Shown: positions 19,378 through 31,697, counted from the first letter of the stretch. The stretch is DNA of 64,000 nt from Deltaproteobacteria bacterium (GCA_016717595.1 JADKFE010000029.1:1-64000), one strand, 5' to 3'. Notes: generated by a model from the sequence alone, not told the origin. Program-made: numbers and translations.

Positions 19378-19665
19378 AGGGGTGGGAGGAGAGCGTCCGC
19401 GCTAAGACCTTAGAGTGAAGCGAAGGAAGCGCGGACTGAGCCTCCCGCCGGTCTTGTACAACGTGGAGATCGCCCGTGTCAAGCGGGCGCCGAGGCCGCC
19501 GGGGCCCCGACGCGCGGAGGGGTTGGGAGGAGAGCGTCCGCGCTGATACAGCCTTCGGGAAGAAGGATAGAAGGAAGCGCAGACTGAGCCTCCCGTAGGT
19601 TGTGTACCTGAAGGGCGGGGCGGGTGTCAAGGGGGCGCCGGGGCGGCGGCCGATCGCCTCCAGCG
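19378..19665. repeat. Two copies of a ~140-bp intergenic repeat
   Basis: Copy 1 (19378-19517) and copy 2 (19518-about 19665) share GGAGGAGAGCGTCCGCGCT-like starts (GGGAGGAGAGCGTCCGCGCT), then GAAGGAAGCGC and GACTGAGCCTCCCG, then GTGTCAAG with a GGGCGCCG core. Similarity decays between these blocks. Neither copy encodes a recognisable protein. It could be an RNA element, a regulatory array or decayed duplicated DNA. Confidence 0.65.
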
Positions 19666-19756
19666 GCCTCAAAAAACGCCCACCCCTCGTGTTGATGGAC
19701 CTCAACGTGGGGTGGGGGCGTCCAGGCGCGAGTGTGGAGGGTGGGGATGGCGCCAG

Positions 19757-19881
19757 AGTGGCGCCAGGAATCCCTGGCCGCGCTTAGGAGAGTCCTCAGA
19801 AGTGCCGCCAAGAATCCTGGCCGCGCAAAGAAGCCCTCCGAAGTGGCGCCAGGAGTCCTGGCCGCACCTAGAAGGCCTCAA
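19757..19881. repeat. Three tandem ~42-bp units each with a CCAGGA-TCCTGG dyad
   Basis: Units lie at 19757-19800, 19801-19841 and 19842-19881. Each begins AGTGGCGCCAGGA or a variant, continues TCCTGGCCGCGC, and ends in a diverged A/G-rich part. Unit 3 contains a perfect dyad GCCAGGAGTCCTGGC; unit 1 has GCCAGG/CCTGGC around AATC; unit 2 is imperfect. Regular spacing of dyads suggests repeated protein-binding sites or short hairpins. Confidence 0.65.
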
Positions 19882-19890
19882 TTGTACAAT
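19881..19890. promoter_or_regulatory. ATTGTACAAT palindrome in an AT-rich patch
   Basis: This perfect 10-bp palindrome sits in the only AT-rich patch nearby (19879-19901), directly after the 42-bp repeats. TTGTACAA also occurs at 19454 in the first 140-bp repeat. It could be an operator core or promoter element; the nearest gene start is not close, so the target is unclear. Confidence 0.35.
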
Positions 19891-20032
19891 CTGGTAAATT
19901 GGCGGCGCCTCCCAGCAGACCGACCCGCAGACCCCATCCAGATCACCCAAACCCGCGGTGCAGGCTTACAACCCGCCGCGCTTGCTGCATCAAGAGGACG
20001 ACGGCGCCACGGTTCACAACCCCCGGCGCTCC

Positions 20033-20542
20033 TCAGCCCCCCAACCCCGCCCACTCCCCCTCCAGCGCCGCCAGCGCCGAGGCCACAAACTCCTCCGTGT
20101 CTACGCCCTGCGCCTCGGAGTACCGCCGCGCCTGCAACAACATGTCGAGCTTGTCCAAGGCCTTCACGAAGCGCCCCTCGGGGCTCACGCCGTACTCCTC
20201 AGCGAGGGCCGTCAACGCCTCCGCGTTCGGCAGCGCCGCGACCATCCCCACCAGCGCCTCCCGCTCCCGCCGGGCCTTCTCGGCCTTGGGCACGCCGTCC
20301 TGCGGGGTGAGGTCACCCACACGCACCTCGGCGAGATCGTGCAGGATGGCGATGGCCAAGGCGCGGCCGCGGTCGAGGTGGGGTGGGCACAGGGCCAACA
20401 CCAGCCAGGCCACGCCCCAGGAGTGCGCCGCCACGCTCTCCGGCGACTGTACGCCCACACGCGCCCAGCCCGCCCGGGGCAGCTCTTTGAGGCGCAGGGC
20501 CTCCATGAGGGCAGCGCGGCGAGGATCCTCGGTCAACGACAC
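20033..20542 (-). CDS. HD-domain phosphohydrolase (HDDC2/YfbR-like)
   Basis: The 169-residue single-domain HD protein shows the metal ligands in order: His in ESVAAHSWG (about residue 40), HD in AILHDLAEVRVGD (about 68-69) and Asp in KALDKLDML (about 131). LKELPRAGW...SPES is the typical HDDC2/YfbR lead-in. Members hydrolyse 5'-deoxynucleoside monophosphates. The start is GTG at 20542, overlapping the stop of the upstream acyltransferase gene by ten bases, so translation is probably coupled; a metabolic link is not obvious. Confidence 0.85.
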   Translation of the reverse strand: MSLTEDPRRAALMEALRLKELPRAGWARVGVQSPESVAAHSWGVAWLVLALCPPHLDRGRALAIAILHDLAEVRVGDLTPQDGVPKAEKARREREALVGMVAALPNAEALTALAEEYGVSPEGRFVKALDKLDMLLQARRYSEAQGVDTEEFVASALAALEGEWAGLGG

Positions 20543-21562
20543 ACGAGCGCCCGCTGCTCGGGGCGGTCCATGCTGATCACCAAGGGCCGGGGGCTCGCCT
20601 GGACCTCCTCAAAATCACGGCGGTCACGCAGACCCCGCCAGCCGAGCTGGATGAGGATCTGCGCCGTCGCCGCGCCCAGGCTGTTGCCGGGGCCGGGCAG
20701 AAGCACCGCGTCGGGGCCGTGCTCACCCATGGCCGCGCGCAGGCAGAGGTTGAGATCAAACGGATCGGTGACCTGGGTGGTCAAGGTGTAGCGGGCGAGG
20801 GCCGCCGGGGACGCGGTGCGACCGTAGTGGTTGCCGTCGCCGCCCACCATCGGCAGGGCCGGGGAGCGCCAGGGGAGATCCTTTAGATCGACCTGGGCCC
20901 GGGCCGAGGTGAGCGCCATCAGCGGCGTATGAAACGCCGAGTGTAGGGGGAGCTGCAGCGGGAAGGTGCGGTCGCCGCGCTGGAGCTTGGGCAAGGTCTC
21001 GTTCAGCGCGGAGAGGCCCTCCCGGGTACAACCAAACACGGTCATGCCGCCCAGACGGATCGAGCGGTACACCCCGGGGAGCTTGAGGGCCTCCTCCACC
21101 AGCCCCGGTGAGCACGGCGTGGGCCCGCCAGTCGTCGCCCGCCGTGGGGTAGAGCACCTGGGCGCCGATGACGTTGGCCTCTTGGTAACCGCCGAGGGTC
21201 TCGACGAGGCGCGCGGCGTCCAGCAGCGGGAGCGCCCCGGCGGCGGCCAAGGCCGTGTACCAGCCCATGCTGTTGCCCACCACGGCGACGGTCTGTGCTT
21301 TGTCTGGGTCCAGAGACTCCAGATCGGCCAAGGTGTAGCCGAAGGTCAACAGCGAGGCGTGCTCTCCGGCGAGGTGCAGCGCCGGGAAAAACCGCTCCGT
21401 GGCGTCCAGCGCCGTGAGCGTGGGGCGACCGGCCTCGGCGCGGAGCTGGTTGAGCTGGCGTACGGTGGGGCTCTCTGGCGGCAAGGTGCCGATCTGGGCG
21501 CGCCCGTAGGAGCCGCGGCCAGGGCAGAGCAGGAGCAGACGGCGTGGGGTGGTCTGAGACAT
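20533..21562 (-). pseudogene. Malonyl-CoA transacylase-like acyltransferase with one frameshift
   Basis: The N-terminal part (21562 to about 21107) begins MSQTTPRRLLLLCPGRGSYG and contains the nucleophile elbow VVGNSMGWYTAL (GxSxG) of FabD/PKS acyltransferases. After a one-base shift the rest continues (LVEEALKLPGVYRS, then PLHSAFHTPLM with the catalytic-type His, then DAVLLPGPGNSLGA) to 20533. The shift lies at the C run 21103-21106; removing one base restores about 343 codons. The enzyme would transfer acyl groups between CoA and acyl carrier protein. It starts four bases after the E1 gene stop, so the two are co-transcribed. The frame error may be a sequencing indel. Confidence 0.75.
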
Positions 21563-21565
21563 GGG

Positions 21566-23791
<2,226 letters not shown>

Positions 23792-23850
23792 GAGGGGGGC
23801 TCCGGGGGCAGGACGCGAGGGTTTATCCTGTCAGCGGCCCCAGAGCCCCT

Positions 23851-24753
23851 TCAGCGCCGTCGCGCGGCGATCAGCCCCTCACGCAGCCCGGCCTCGCAGG
23901 CCACCACCCGGCTCACGCCCAGGGCGCGCCAGAGGGCCACCAGAGTTGAGGCGCCCCGGGAGAGGCTCCGCTCGCGGCGGAGGTCGTAGCCGGGCAGGGC
24001 CCGCCGCGCCTCCAGAGGCAGGGTGTTGAGGCGCTCCGCCACCGCCGCCAGCTCCTCAAGCGTCGCCGCGCGGCCGTGGCGCTCCTCGCCGTGTTCGCCC
24101 CGGGCCAAGGCCGCCATGTGGGTGAGGGTCAGCGCCGTGCCCGCGGTGACGACGACGCGGTCCACCTGGGCGGCGGAGAAGCGGGCGGCGTCGGCGGCGC
24201 TGAGCGCGGCCCGCACCTCGTCTTCAGGGCTCAGGCTGGACTCGCGCAGGTGGCCCAAAGGCAGCGAGAGATCGGCGAGGATCCCGCCGTCTTCGCCGAG
24301 GATCAGCTCGGTGGAGCGCCCGCCCATGTCGATCACCAACAGGCGCTCGCCGGGCTGGCCCGCGCGGGCGAACACCCCCAAGAACGTGGCCTGGGCCTCC
24401 TCGGCGCCGCTGAGCACCCGCACCCGCGCGCCCGTGGCCGCCGAGAGCCGCTCGGCGACCTCAACGCCGTCCTCTGCGTCACGTAGGCTCGCCGTCGCCG
24501 CCACCTCCACAACGTCCACCCCCCAGGCGCGGGCGAGGCTGACCATCTCGGCCAAGGCGTCCCGGGTGAGGGCCTCGCGGGCGGGGTCGATGCGGCCGTT
24601 GATGTGGCGGCCTAGCTCGGCCTGGGCGCGGTGAACGGCGAGGAGCGCCGGGGCTTGGCCGGGGGGCAAGGCCGCGATCAAGAGGTGCAGAGAGTTGGAG
24701 CCCAGGTCCACCACGGCCACCCGCGGCGGGGCGGCGGGGGCGACGGCGCTCAC
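23851..24753 (-). CDS. Ppx/GppA family exopolyphosphatase
   Basis: The 300-residue protein has the ASKHA-type phosphate motifs DLGSNSLHLLI (residues about 16-26) and VIDMGGRSTELIL (about 145). AATASLRDA matches the family's AT-A-R-A motif. It hydrolyses polyphosphate or the 5' phosphate of pppGpp; the short single-domain length fits the minimal catalytic core. The GTG start at 24753 overlaps the stop of sixA (GTGA), implying coupled synthesis with a phosphohistidine phosphatase. Confidence 0.9.
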   Translation of the reverse strand: MSAVAPAAPPRVAVVDLGSNSLHLLIAALPPGQAPALLAVHRAQAELGRHINGRIDPAREALTRDALAEMVSLARAWGVDVVEVAATASLRDAEDGVEVAERLSAATGARVRVLSGAEEAQATFLGVFARAGQPGERLLVIDMGGRSTELILGEDGGILADLSLPLGHLRESSLSPEDEVRAALSAADAARFSAAQVDRVVVTAGTALTLTHMAALARGEHGEERHGRAATLEELAAVAERLNTLPLEARRALPGYDLRRERSLSRGASTLVALWRALGVSRVVACEAGLREGLIAARRR

Positions 24754-25219
24754 TGGAAGAGCCGGGCGAAGAGCGGCGGCGCCAAGAACAGCAGCTCCGC
24801 CGGGGTGCGCGGCGGCAGAGAGTCCACCCGAAGGCAGGCGACGGTGGCGGGCTGGAAGTGCAGACCCCCCGGGCGCCGAGCAGAGACCCCGCCAAACGAG
24901 AGAGGCCGGGCTCGTGGCCGACGACGAGGGGGTCGATGAGCTCCCGGGCGCCGAGCTCGGCCAAGAGCGCCTCGTCGGCCTCCACCACGGCGGGCAGCAC
25001 GTCGAGGGGCGTGCCCGGGAAATGTTTGAGCGCGATGGCCGCGGTCTGCCGGGAGCGGGTGAGGGGGGAGCACACGATCGCGCCGGGGCACCAGCCGCAG
25101 GACTTCAGGCCGAGGATCACCTCGTCCACGATGCGCTCACCGGCGTCGGTCAAGCGTCGGTCGGCGTCGCTCCGGGCGAAGGACTCCGCGATGCCGTGGC
25201 GCATGAGGGTGACGAGCAT
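24750..25219 (-). pseudogene. sixA: SixA-type phosphohistidine phosphatase with one frameshift
   Basis: MLVTLMRHGIAES is the RHG nucleophile motif of histidine phosphatases; AIVCSPLTRSRQTAAI and LVVGHEPGLSRLAGSL are the following conserved blocks, with the second catalytic His in GHEP. After SLLGARG the frame shifts at the C6 run 24865-24870; the other frame continues GLHFQPATVACLRVDSLP to a stop at 24750. Correcting one base gives about 155 codons, the normal SixA length. SixA removes phosphate from phosphohistidine on phosphocarrier or phosphorelay proteins. It overlaps ppx. Confidence 0.8.
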
Positions 25220-25252
25220 GGGGGCCTCTCTACCCCACGCGGGGCGGCGCCG

Positions 25253-26053
25253 CTACGCCCGATCCAGAGCGCGCTGGAGCTGGGTGAGGGTGGAGTGGCG
25301 GCAGCCTTCAGCCTCGGCGCGGGCGGCGAAGGCCCGGGCCGAGGCCAGCTCCCCCTGCCGGGGCTCGCCGACGAGGCACAGGGCGCGGTGGTAGTGGGCC
25401 AAGGCCAGGCTCAGCGTGGGCTCTTCAGCCCGAGACGCGGTCGGAAACAGCAGCGCGCGGCCCCGGATGACGACCGCCCAGGCCCGGGCGGCGTGCTCAA
25501 AGGCCTGACCGTCGTAGAGGCCCCGGGCGCACTCCTCACCCAGCTCGACGGCCATCCTCGCGGCGGCCCGGGACTCGGGCTCGGCGTCGAGCCAACGATC
25601 GGCGAGCTCCGCGCCCTTGAGCGTGAGGCTGAGGCCGCCGCCGGGATCCGCGCCAAACAACAGCCGCCCGGCGTCTTGAAGATCGAGGATCACCCGCTTG
25701 AAGTGCGCGGGGTGCGGATCGCGCTCCAAGAGCGCCTCGCCGTGGCGTAAGGCGGCGGCGAAGTGGGTCCACGACTCGGCGGGCTCGTCCAGGCGCAGCA
25801 GCAGGCGCGCGGCGAACCCCTGGGCCTCGATCTGCTCCCGCTGGGCGGGGGCGTCGTCAGGCGCGGACTCGGCGAGGGCCTGGGCGACGGTCACCCGCTC
25901 TTGGGCGAAGGCGCGGGCCCCGTCCAGATCCCCCGCGTCTTGGGCCTCTTTGGCGAGGCGGTAGAGGGTGACACAGAGCGCGAGGCGGCCGTGGGGATCG
26001 GTCGCCGCCGCGCGCAGGTCATCCAAGGAGCGGGCGCCGGGCAGGGTCGTCAC
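25253..26053 (-). CDS. TPR-like helical protein
   Basis: This 266-residue, wholly helical protein has repeated A-rich helix pairs such as AKEAQDAGDLDGARAFAQER and LARAHYHRAL-like LALAHYHRALCLVGEPRQG. There is no signal peptide or catalytic motif. The start is GTG at 26053, with a short gap to sixA. It is probably a scaffold; its role is unknown. Confidence 0.55.
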   Translation of the reverse strand: MTTLPGARSLDDLRAAATDPHGRLALCVTLYRLAKEAQDAGDLDGARAFAQERVTVAQALAESAPDDAPAQREQIEAQGFAARLLLRLDEPAESWTHFAAALRHGEALLERDPHPAHFKRVILDLQDAGRLLFGADPGGGLSLTLKGAELADRWLDAEPESRAAARMAVELGEECARGLYDGQAFEHAARAWAVVIRGRALLFPTASRAEEPTLSLALAHYHRALCLVGEPRQGELASARAFAARAEAEGCRHSTLTQLQRALDRA

Positions 26054-26166
26054 GAGGGGCTCCGAAGCTCAAGGGGTGTGCGCCCCGCTATGCTGCCACA
26101 GAGATACGCCCGCCGGGCCCCGAAGGACACGGCGGGCGTGAGGATCGCCTAGGGGGTGAGCGCGGC

Positions 26167-29111
26167 CTAACGGCGGCGGCGGCTCAGACCGACCAGGGCG
26201 AGCAGGCCCATGAGCAGGCCACCGGCGCCCGCGGGGGCCTCGGTGGTGGCGCAGCCGACGCCGCCGCCGCCCTTGTAGTCGCCGCCGCGCACGATCTCGC
26301 CGTCGTCATCGGCGTTCAGCGGGTCGGTGGCGTCGTCCAGCACCTCTTGGCCGTCCTCGATGCCGCCGTCGTCGGTGTCGACGTCGTTGGGATCCGAGCC
26401 GTGATCGTTGATCTCTTCGCCGTCGTTGAGGCGGTCACCGTCGGTGTCGGCGTTCAGCGGATCCGTCGGGGCGTTGCCGTAATCGACGTTCTCCGAGCCC
26501 GTGACCTCGGCGCCGTCGTTGACGCCGTCGCCGTCGGTGTCAGGGTTGTTCGGGTCGGAGGCCTTGCCGTCGAAGGGGTTCTTCGTGCCGCTGGTCTCGT
26601 CGCTGTCGCTGAGGCCGTCGCCGTCGGTGTCGGGGTTCGTGGGGTCGGTGGCGTCGTTGTTGTAGCCGTCGTTCTCCGAGCCATCGACCTCAACACCGTC
26701 GTCGAGGCTGTCGCCGTCGGTGTCCGCGTCGTTGGGGTTCGAGGGGTTGAAGGTCTCGCCCTCGTCCGTCCGACCGTTGACCTCTTCGCCGTCGGAGAGC
26801 CCGTCGCCGTCGCTGTCGGCGTTGAGGGGATCCGTCTCTTCGTTGCCGTAGTCGTCGTTCTCCGAGCCCGTGACCTCGGCGCCGTCGGTGAGGCCGTCGC
26901 CGTCGGTGTCGGGGTTGAGGGGATCCGTGCCGATGTCGTTGACCTCTTCGCCGTCGGTGAGGCCGTCGCCGTCGGTGTCGGGGTCGTTGGGATCGGTGAG
27001 GTGGTCGTTCACCTCATCCCCGTCGCCCAAGCCGTCGCCGTCGGTGTCGGCGTTGAGCGGGTTGGTCTCGGTGTCGTTCACCTCCTCGCCGTCGAGGAGA
27101 TCGTCGCCGTCGGTGTCTACGTCGAGGGGGTCGGTGCCGTAGTCGTTGACCTCCTCGCCGTCGAGGAGCTCGTCGCCGTCGGTGTCCTCGTCGAGGGGGT
27201 CCGTCTCATGAATCAGGACCTCCTCGCCGTCGGAGAGGCCGTCACCGTCGGTGTCGGCGTTCTTGGAGTCGGTGCCGAGCTCGGCCTCCTCGGGGTCGGT
27301 GAGGCCGTCGCCGTCGGTGTCGACGAGGTCGTCCGAGCCGTCGAGCACGTCCGTGCCGTCGATGTTGACCTCGTCGCCGTCGCTGCGCCCGCCGTCGTCG
27401 GTGTCGGCGTCGTTGGGGTCAGACTTGTGGGTCTTGACCTCGGCGCCGTCCGTCAGGCCGTCGTTGTCGCTGTCCGGGTCGAGGGGGTCGGTCGGCTCTT
27501 TGCCGTAAGGCGTGTTGCGGGAGCCCGTGACCTCTTCGCCGTCCTTGATGGTGTCGCCGTCGGTGTCGTCGTCGTTGGGGTCGGTGCCGTAGTCGAAGAC
27601 CTCCTCGCCGTCGAGCAGGCCGTCACCGTCGGAGTCGGGATCGAGGGGGTCAGAGCCGTAGGTGTTGATCTCGTCGCCGTCCTCTAGGTCGTCGCCGTCG
27701 GAGTCCACGTCGAAGGGGTCGGTGAGCAGCGTGCAGGCCTCAAGGCTGTCGAGCAGGCCGTCGCCGTCGCTGTCGTCATCGGCGAGAGGGTTGGGATCTT
27801 CGCCGTCGATGATGCAGTCGTCGTCGGTGTCGTCGTCGTTGGGGTCGGACTCGTTGGAGTCGTGGTTGCCGTCGCCGTCTAGCGTCCTCCTCGCCGTCGT
27901 CGAGGCCGTCGTCGTCGGTGTCGGCGTCGTCGGGGTCCGTGGTGGTGGTGGGGTCGGAGTCGTGGAGCTGGGCGTAGCTGGAGGTGACCACAAAGCCCGG
28001 GTCGTACGCGCCGACCTCGACGGAGTCGGGGATGCCGTCGCCGTCGTCGTCGGCCTCGGCCTCGTCAAAGGGGTAAAACTCGACGCCCGCGGGCACCTGG
28101 GTGGAGGGGCTGTTCCAGTTGGTGTCGCAGGTGAGCGTGCCCGCGGTGGACCAGGTGCTCCACGCGTAGAAGCAGACGTCGGCGTCGCCGGTGTCCACGA
28201 GCACCTTGGAGGTGCCGAAGGTGGAGTGGGTGACGAAGTGGGTGCCTTGGGTGTCGGCCGGGGCGCTCGTCGTGCGGGTGGTGGCGTTGCCGTTGTTCAC
28301 CGCGGCGGTGAACGAGCTGACGGTGTACTCACGCGTCGCGGCTGACGACCGGGCCTGGTAGAGCCGCCGGTTGTCGTAGTCCAGGGCGATGGTGCCGTTG
28401 GACGTGCCGGTGACCGCCGTAGACGACGAGGTCATCGTGCTGGGGGTCGCCCAGTTGAACTTCGCGGGCTTGGGGAAGTGGCCGTCCGTCGTCCAGGCGT
28501 AGACGTAGGTGGTCGCCGAGCCGCCCTCGGTGTCGTAGCAGTAGAGGAGGTTGTTGATCGGGTCGCGGACGAGCTGGTTGCCGTCGCTGCCATCGGCGCA
28601 GGCCTTGCCCGTGCTCTTGCCGTCGGAGGCCGAGAGGAGCGTGCCGAAGTTGCCCGTGGAGGAGTCGCCGTTGATGGAGTAGGCGTCTACGCCGCCGACG
28701 TAGAGGATGCGGCGGAAGGGGTCGATCTCCAAGGCGCCGCAGGTGGTCGTGGCGTCCAGGGTGATGTCGAAGGGGAGATCGCCGTGAGACCGTTCGCGTC
28801 ATAGGCCTTGATGGTCTGGTTGCCCTGCTCACAGACGTAGAGGATCTGGGTGAGGGGTCGAGCGCGACGCCGACGTAGCCGTTCGTGGCCGCCGTGGTAG
28901 GCAGCGTGCGCCCATCCTGATCCGTAGCGTTGCTGTCGCTGAGGTCGTAGGCCCGGATCATCCCCTGGCCGGTCGCGTACTTGCCGACCACGAACACGGT
29001 GTTGTCTGGATCCGCCGCGTGGCCAAGCCCCGGCGCCAACATCAGGACCAGGACCGCCGCGCTGAAGCGCGCCTTGTGTGGATGCGGAGGAGCCATCTTT
29101 AGTAGAGCCAT
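26167..29111 (-). pseudogene. Large thrombospondin type-3 repeat surface protein, frameshifted, MYXO-CTERM end
   Basis: The start at 29111 gives a signal peptide (RFSAAVLVLMLAPGLGHA). The first 330 residues look like a beta-propeller (VFVVGKYATGQGMIRAYDL, DPFRRILYVGG, DPINNLLYCYD). From about 28060 to 26300 come some twenty tandem calcium-binding repeats of the form DTDGDGLxDGEEVxxxGTDPLNA, followed by GGGVGCATTEAPAG, a hydrophobic helix and SRRRR, a MYXO-CTERM sorting signal. Frame changes lie near 28856 (a G run), 28785 and 27885; otherwise the reading is excellent, giving about 980 residues. The product is probably an outer-surface adhesin or matrix protein stabilised by calcium. Confidence 0.8.
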
Positions 29112-29275
29112 CTGCGTCTCCTGTGCCCTGGAATCAAGGGCGCTCTTCGAGGGTCATGACAACACGCGACGAGGGCCGCGTGCTGGAGAAGGGGGGGCGG
29201 GGTTGGTCTGGAGCTCTTGGGCGTCGGGGGGCAGAATACCCCAAAAGGGCGCAGAGATACCAGTTGTGAGGCCTT

Positions 29276-30994
29276 TCACAGCGCTTCCATCGGGCTCAAG
29301 ACGCGCGTGAGGAGGGCGCGCTGGGCGAGCGCCATCGGCATCGAGCCCAGCTCCAAAAAGGCGCGATGAAAGGCGCGGTCTAGGGCGAGGGGATCCGCGT
29401 TGGGTGGCGCGGCGTTCGCCAATGAACGTTTGGTCTCCCAGATCAAGTGGTTACCGAGCAGGTAGCTCAAGGGCACGCCCCGGTGGAGCGAGTACCAGCC
29501 GAGCTCCGCCTCAACCCGCTCGGGCACGAAGCCCGTCACGGCGCGCAAGAGCGCCCCGGCGGCGACGAAGGGGTCGGGGTGGGAGAGATCGACGTTCACG
29601 CCGATGTCCAAGAAGCGGCGCTCGCCGGTCATAAAGAACAGGTCGATGGCCACCCGGGGCCCGATGCGCGCGATGTCCCGCTTGGTGATGAACCGCAGCT
29701 CGTCGGCTTGTTCGGCGCGGTAACCTTGGTCGAGCATCCAATCTTCGAGCATCGTCGTCCAGCCCTCGGCCTGGTCGTTCGCCGAGGTGAGCCGACGCAC
29801 GATGGAGGGGTGGCCCGCGGCCCAAGCGAGCTGGAGGTGATGGCCGGGGATGCCCTCGTGGACCATCATCGCGGGGATCGACAGAGCGGTGTGTTCGTCC
29901 CGCAGGGCCTCGGAGAGCGTGAGGTAGACGAGGCTTGTCTGGGTGCCCTCGCGGAACGGCGGCGGCGGCATCATCGCCCCGGCGGGGATGAGCGGCGCCA
30001 TGAACGGCGGGGTGCGGAGGATACGCAGGTCGTGGTCGGGGGGCATCGGGAACAGGTCTTGGGCCTGAATGAACGCCAAGATCGCCCGGTGTTCGGCCTC
30101 GTACACCTCCAGCACGGCCTCGAGTTGGCCGTCGGGGAGCGCCACGGCGAAGCGCGCGTTGAGGTGCTCCTGGAGGGCCTCGGCGGTGGTGTCCTGGGGC
30201 AGGCCGTAGCGGCCGACGAGCCGGGCGCGCAGGGCCTCGACCTCGTCGCGGTTGCGGGCCACAAAGTCTCGGGCGAGCTGGTGCAGGGCGTCGAGGCTCA
30301 GCGTGACGCCTTTGGCGCGCAGGAGGCGCTCGGTCTGCTCCACGCCGATGTGCAGATGGGGGGTGGTGGGCAGGGCGCGCAGGGCCTCGGCGTAGCGGGT
30401 GATCGCCGCCTCGGCCGTGGCGCGGGCGGCGCGCAGCGCCTCCAGCTTGGGGTAGTGGACCTCTTCAGCGAGACGCTCGACGGTGTCATGCAGCGAGGGC
30501 AGGCCGTCGAGGGTGGAGAGCTCCCGGGCCGTCCAGCGGGCGACGGGGGTGTGCAAGCGGCGAAACATCCGCTCCAAGAAGGCCGGCGTCGCGAGGAGCC
30601 GGGCGAGGATGTCGTCCAGCCGTTGATCTGCCGGGCGCGGGTCGTTGACCAACATCAGGTAGACGCCGTCCCCCAGCTCGTCCCCGGCCATGGGCGTCTG
30701 CTGAAGGTGGCTGCGGCCGTTAAACCGGGCCTCGCCCCAGAACAGCTCCTGCTCCAAGAGCTGCACGGCGAGGGTGTGGTCGATGGCCTCATCCGCGCTG
30801 AGGCTGGCCAGATCAACGCCCTGCAGGCGCGCCAAGAGGGTTCGGGCCGAGCGCAGCGCCGTCTCTTCAGCCTCGGCGCTTGGGTCTGTGAGCTCGCCCA
30901 AGCCGTCGAGCAGGCCGAGGGTGAGCCGGTTGATCGGCACACGCACCTTGTGCTTGTATAGCTCGTCGATAAGGTCCCGAAGCGCTTCGTTCAT
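29276..30994 (-). CDS. DUF885 family zinc-peptidase-like protein
   Basis: The 572-residue protein carries the DUF885 hallmark MVHEGIPGHHLQL (HExxxH-like, about residue 395) and the C-terminal block YSLHRGVPLSYLLG. The family has a gluzincin-like helical fold and is presumed to be a metallopeptidase. No signal peptide is seen, so it is probably cytoplasmic. ATG start at 30994. Confidence 0.85.
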   Translation of the reverse strand: MNEALRDLIDELYKHKVRVPINRLTLGLLDGLGELTDPSAEAEETALRSARTLLARLQGVDLASLSADEAIDHTLAVQLLEQELFWGEARFNGRSHLQQTPMAGDELGDGVYLMLVNDPRPADQRLDDILARLLATPAFLERMFRRLHTPVARWTARELSTLDGLPSLHDTVERLAEEVHYPKLEALRAARATAEAAITRYAEALRALPTTPHLHIGVEQTERLLRAKGVTLSLDALHQLARDFVARNRDEVEALRARLVGRYGLPQDTTAEALQEHLNARFAVALPDGQLEAVLEVYEAEHRAILAFIQAQDLFPMPPDHDLRILRTPPFMAPLIPAGAMMPPPPFREGTQTSLVYLTLSEALRDEHTALSIPAMMVHEGIPGHHLQLAWAAGHPSIVRRLTSANDQAEGWTTMLEDWMLDQGYRAEQADELRFITKRDIARIGPRVAIDLFFMTGERRFLDIGVNVDLSHPDPFVAAGALLRAVTGFVPERVEAELGWYSLHRGVPLSYLLGNHLIWETKRSLANAAPPNADPLALDRAFHRAFLELGSMPMALAQRALLTRVLSPMEAL

Positions 30995-31103
30995 CCTTCG
31001 ATCCTGTGCTCCACAAAAGGCGAGAGGGCCTTCTTAGCCTGAGCGAGCGGGGATCGGTGAAGGAAAACTTTCATCTCTTGCGGAAGTAATCCTCAAATCA
31101 TGT

Positions 31104-31565
31104 TCAGCCCGACGATGACAGGGGCGGGATCCTCCACTCCACGCCCCGCAAGGAGGTCTCTCCGCGCTCGCGCCGCAGGACGTTCACCAGCCGCTTCGCC
31201 AAGGCGTACAGCCCAAAGAACCGGCGCAGGGCTCGGTCGTCGGCCCAGGTCGGCGGGGTCGCGGAGAGGATCCACTTGTCGTCTACGGCGCCACGGTCCA
31301 TGAACCGCACCACCCCGACCACAGGCAAGGTGAGCCGGTCGCCCAAGCGAAGGGCGGGGCCGAGCACGATGGCGTCGAGGGGATCACCGTCCTGGCCGTC
31401 GATGGACGGGGCGCAGCCATAGTTGAACGGGCAGGGCAGGGGAGAGAGGAGCTGCACCCCGCTCACCTGGCCTTGGGCGTCTAAGGCGCGCTTGATGTGG
31501 CCCCCTCGGGGCACCTCGATGATCACCGAGAGGGGGTCGGCCGGGGCGCCCAGGTCATCCAGCAT
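31104..31565 (-). CDS. ppa: Inorganic pyrophosphatase, short family I type
   Basis: The 153-residue protein hydrolyses pyrophosphate to phosphate. Recognisable motifs are VIIEVPRGGHIKR, FNYGCAPS (the YGFIP position), the signature DGDPLDAIV and the second acidic block DDKWIL, then LYALAKRLV. It is some 20 residues shorter than the Escherichia coli enzyme, and the KYE element reads KRA, so activity may differ. ATG start; divergent from the next gene. Confidence 0.85.
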   Translation of the reverse strand: MLDDLGAPADPLSVIIEVPRGGHIKRALDAQGQVSGVQLLSPLPCPFNYGCAPSIDGQDGDPLDAIVLGPALRLGDRLTLPVVGVVRFMDRGAVDDKWILSATPPTWADDRALRRFFGLYALAKRLVNVLRRERGETSLRGVEWRIPPLSSSG

Positions 31566-31697
31566 CGTCGCTCCTCAGCCCAGGGCCTCGCCCACGGCGG
31601 AGCCCTCCGCTATCCTGAGCGCGCTGGCCGCGCCCCGCGCAACGCCACGCCGATCCTGGGCTACCCCCGCCGACCCTGCTTTCCTGAGCGCCCCGCC

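Larger units (their letters stand above)
19360..20032. other. Non-coding repeat-rich region
   Basis: About 670 bp lie between the upstream end of the RING/TerD gene and the stop of the HD-domain gene. Apart from the two repeat arrays and the palindrome listed separately, it holds no gene I can support. Small ORFs here are repeat translations rich in Arg and Pro. Confidence 0.6.

Noticed and set aside
17437..19413. 658-residue plus-strand ORF
   Set aside because: Opposite strand carries the RING/TerD-like gene with recognised motifs; the plus frame is Arg/Gly/His-rich without domains.
26347..27687. 446-residue plus-strand ORF
   Set aside because: Antisense shadow of the thrombospondin type-3 repeats, with the same VAVGVGV pattern.
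26290..27880. Possible CRISPR array because of regular 50-100 bp repeats
   Set aside because: Repeats are coding, variable in length and sequence, in frame, and encode calcium loops. No cas genes occur in the window.
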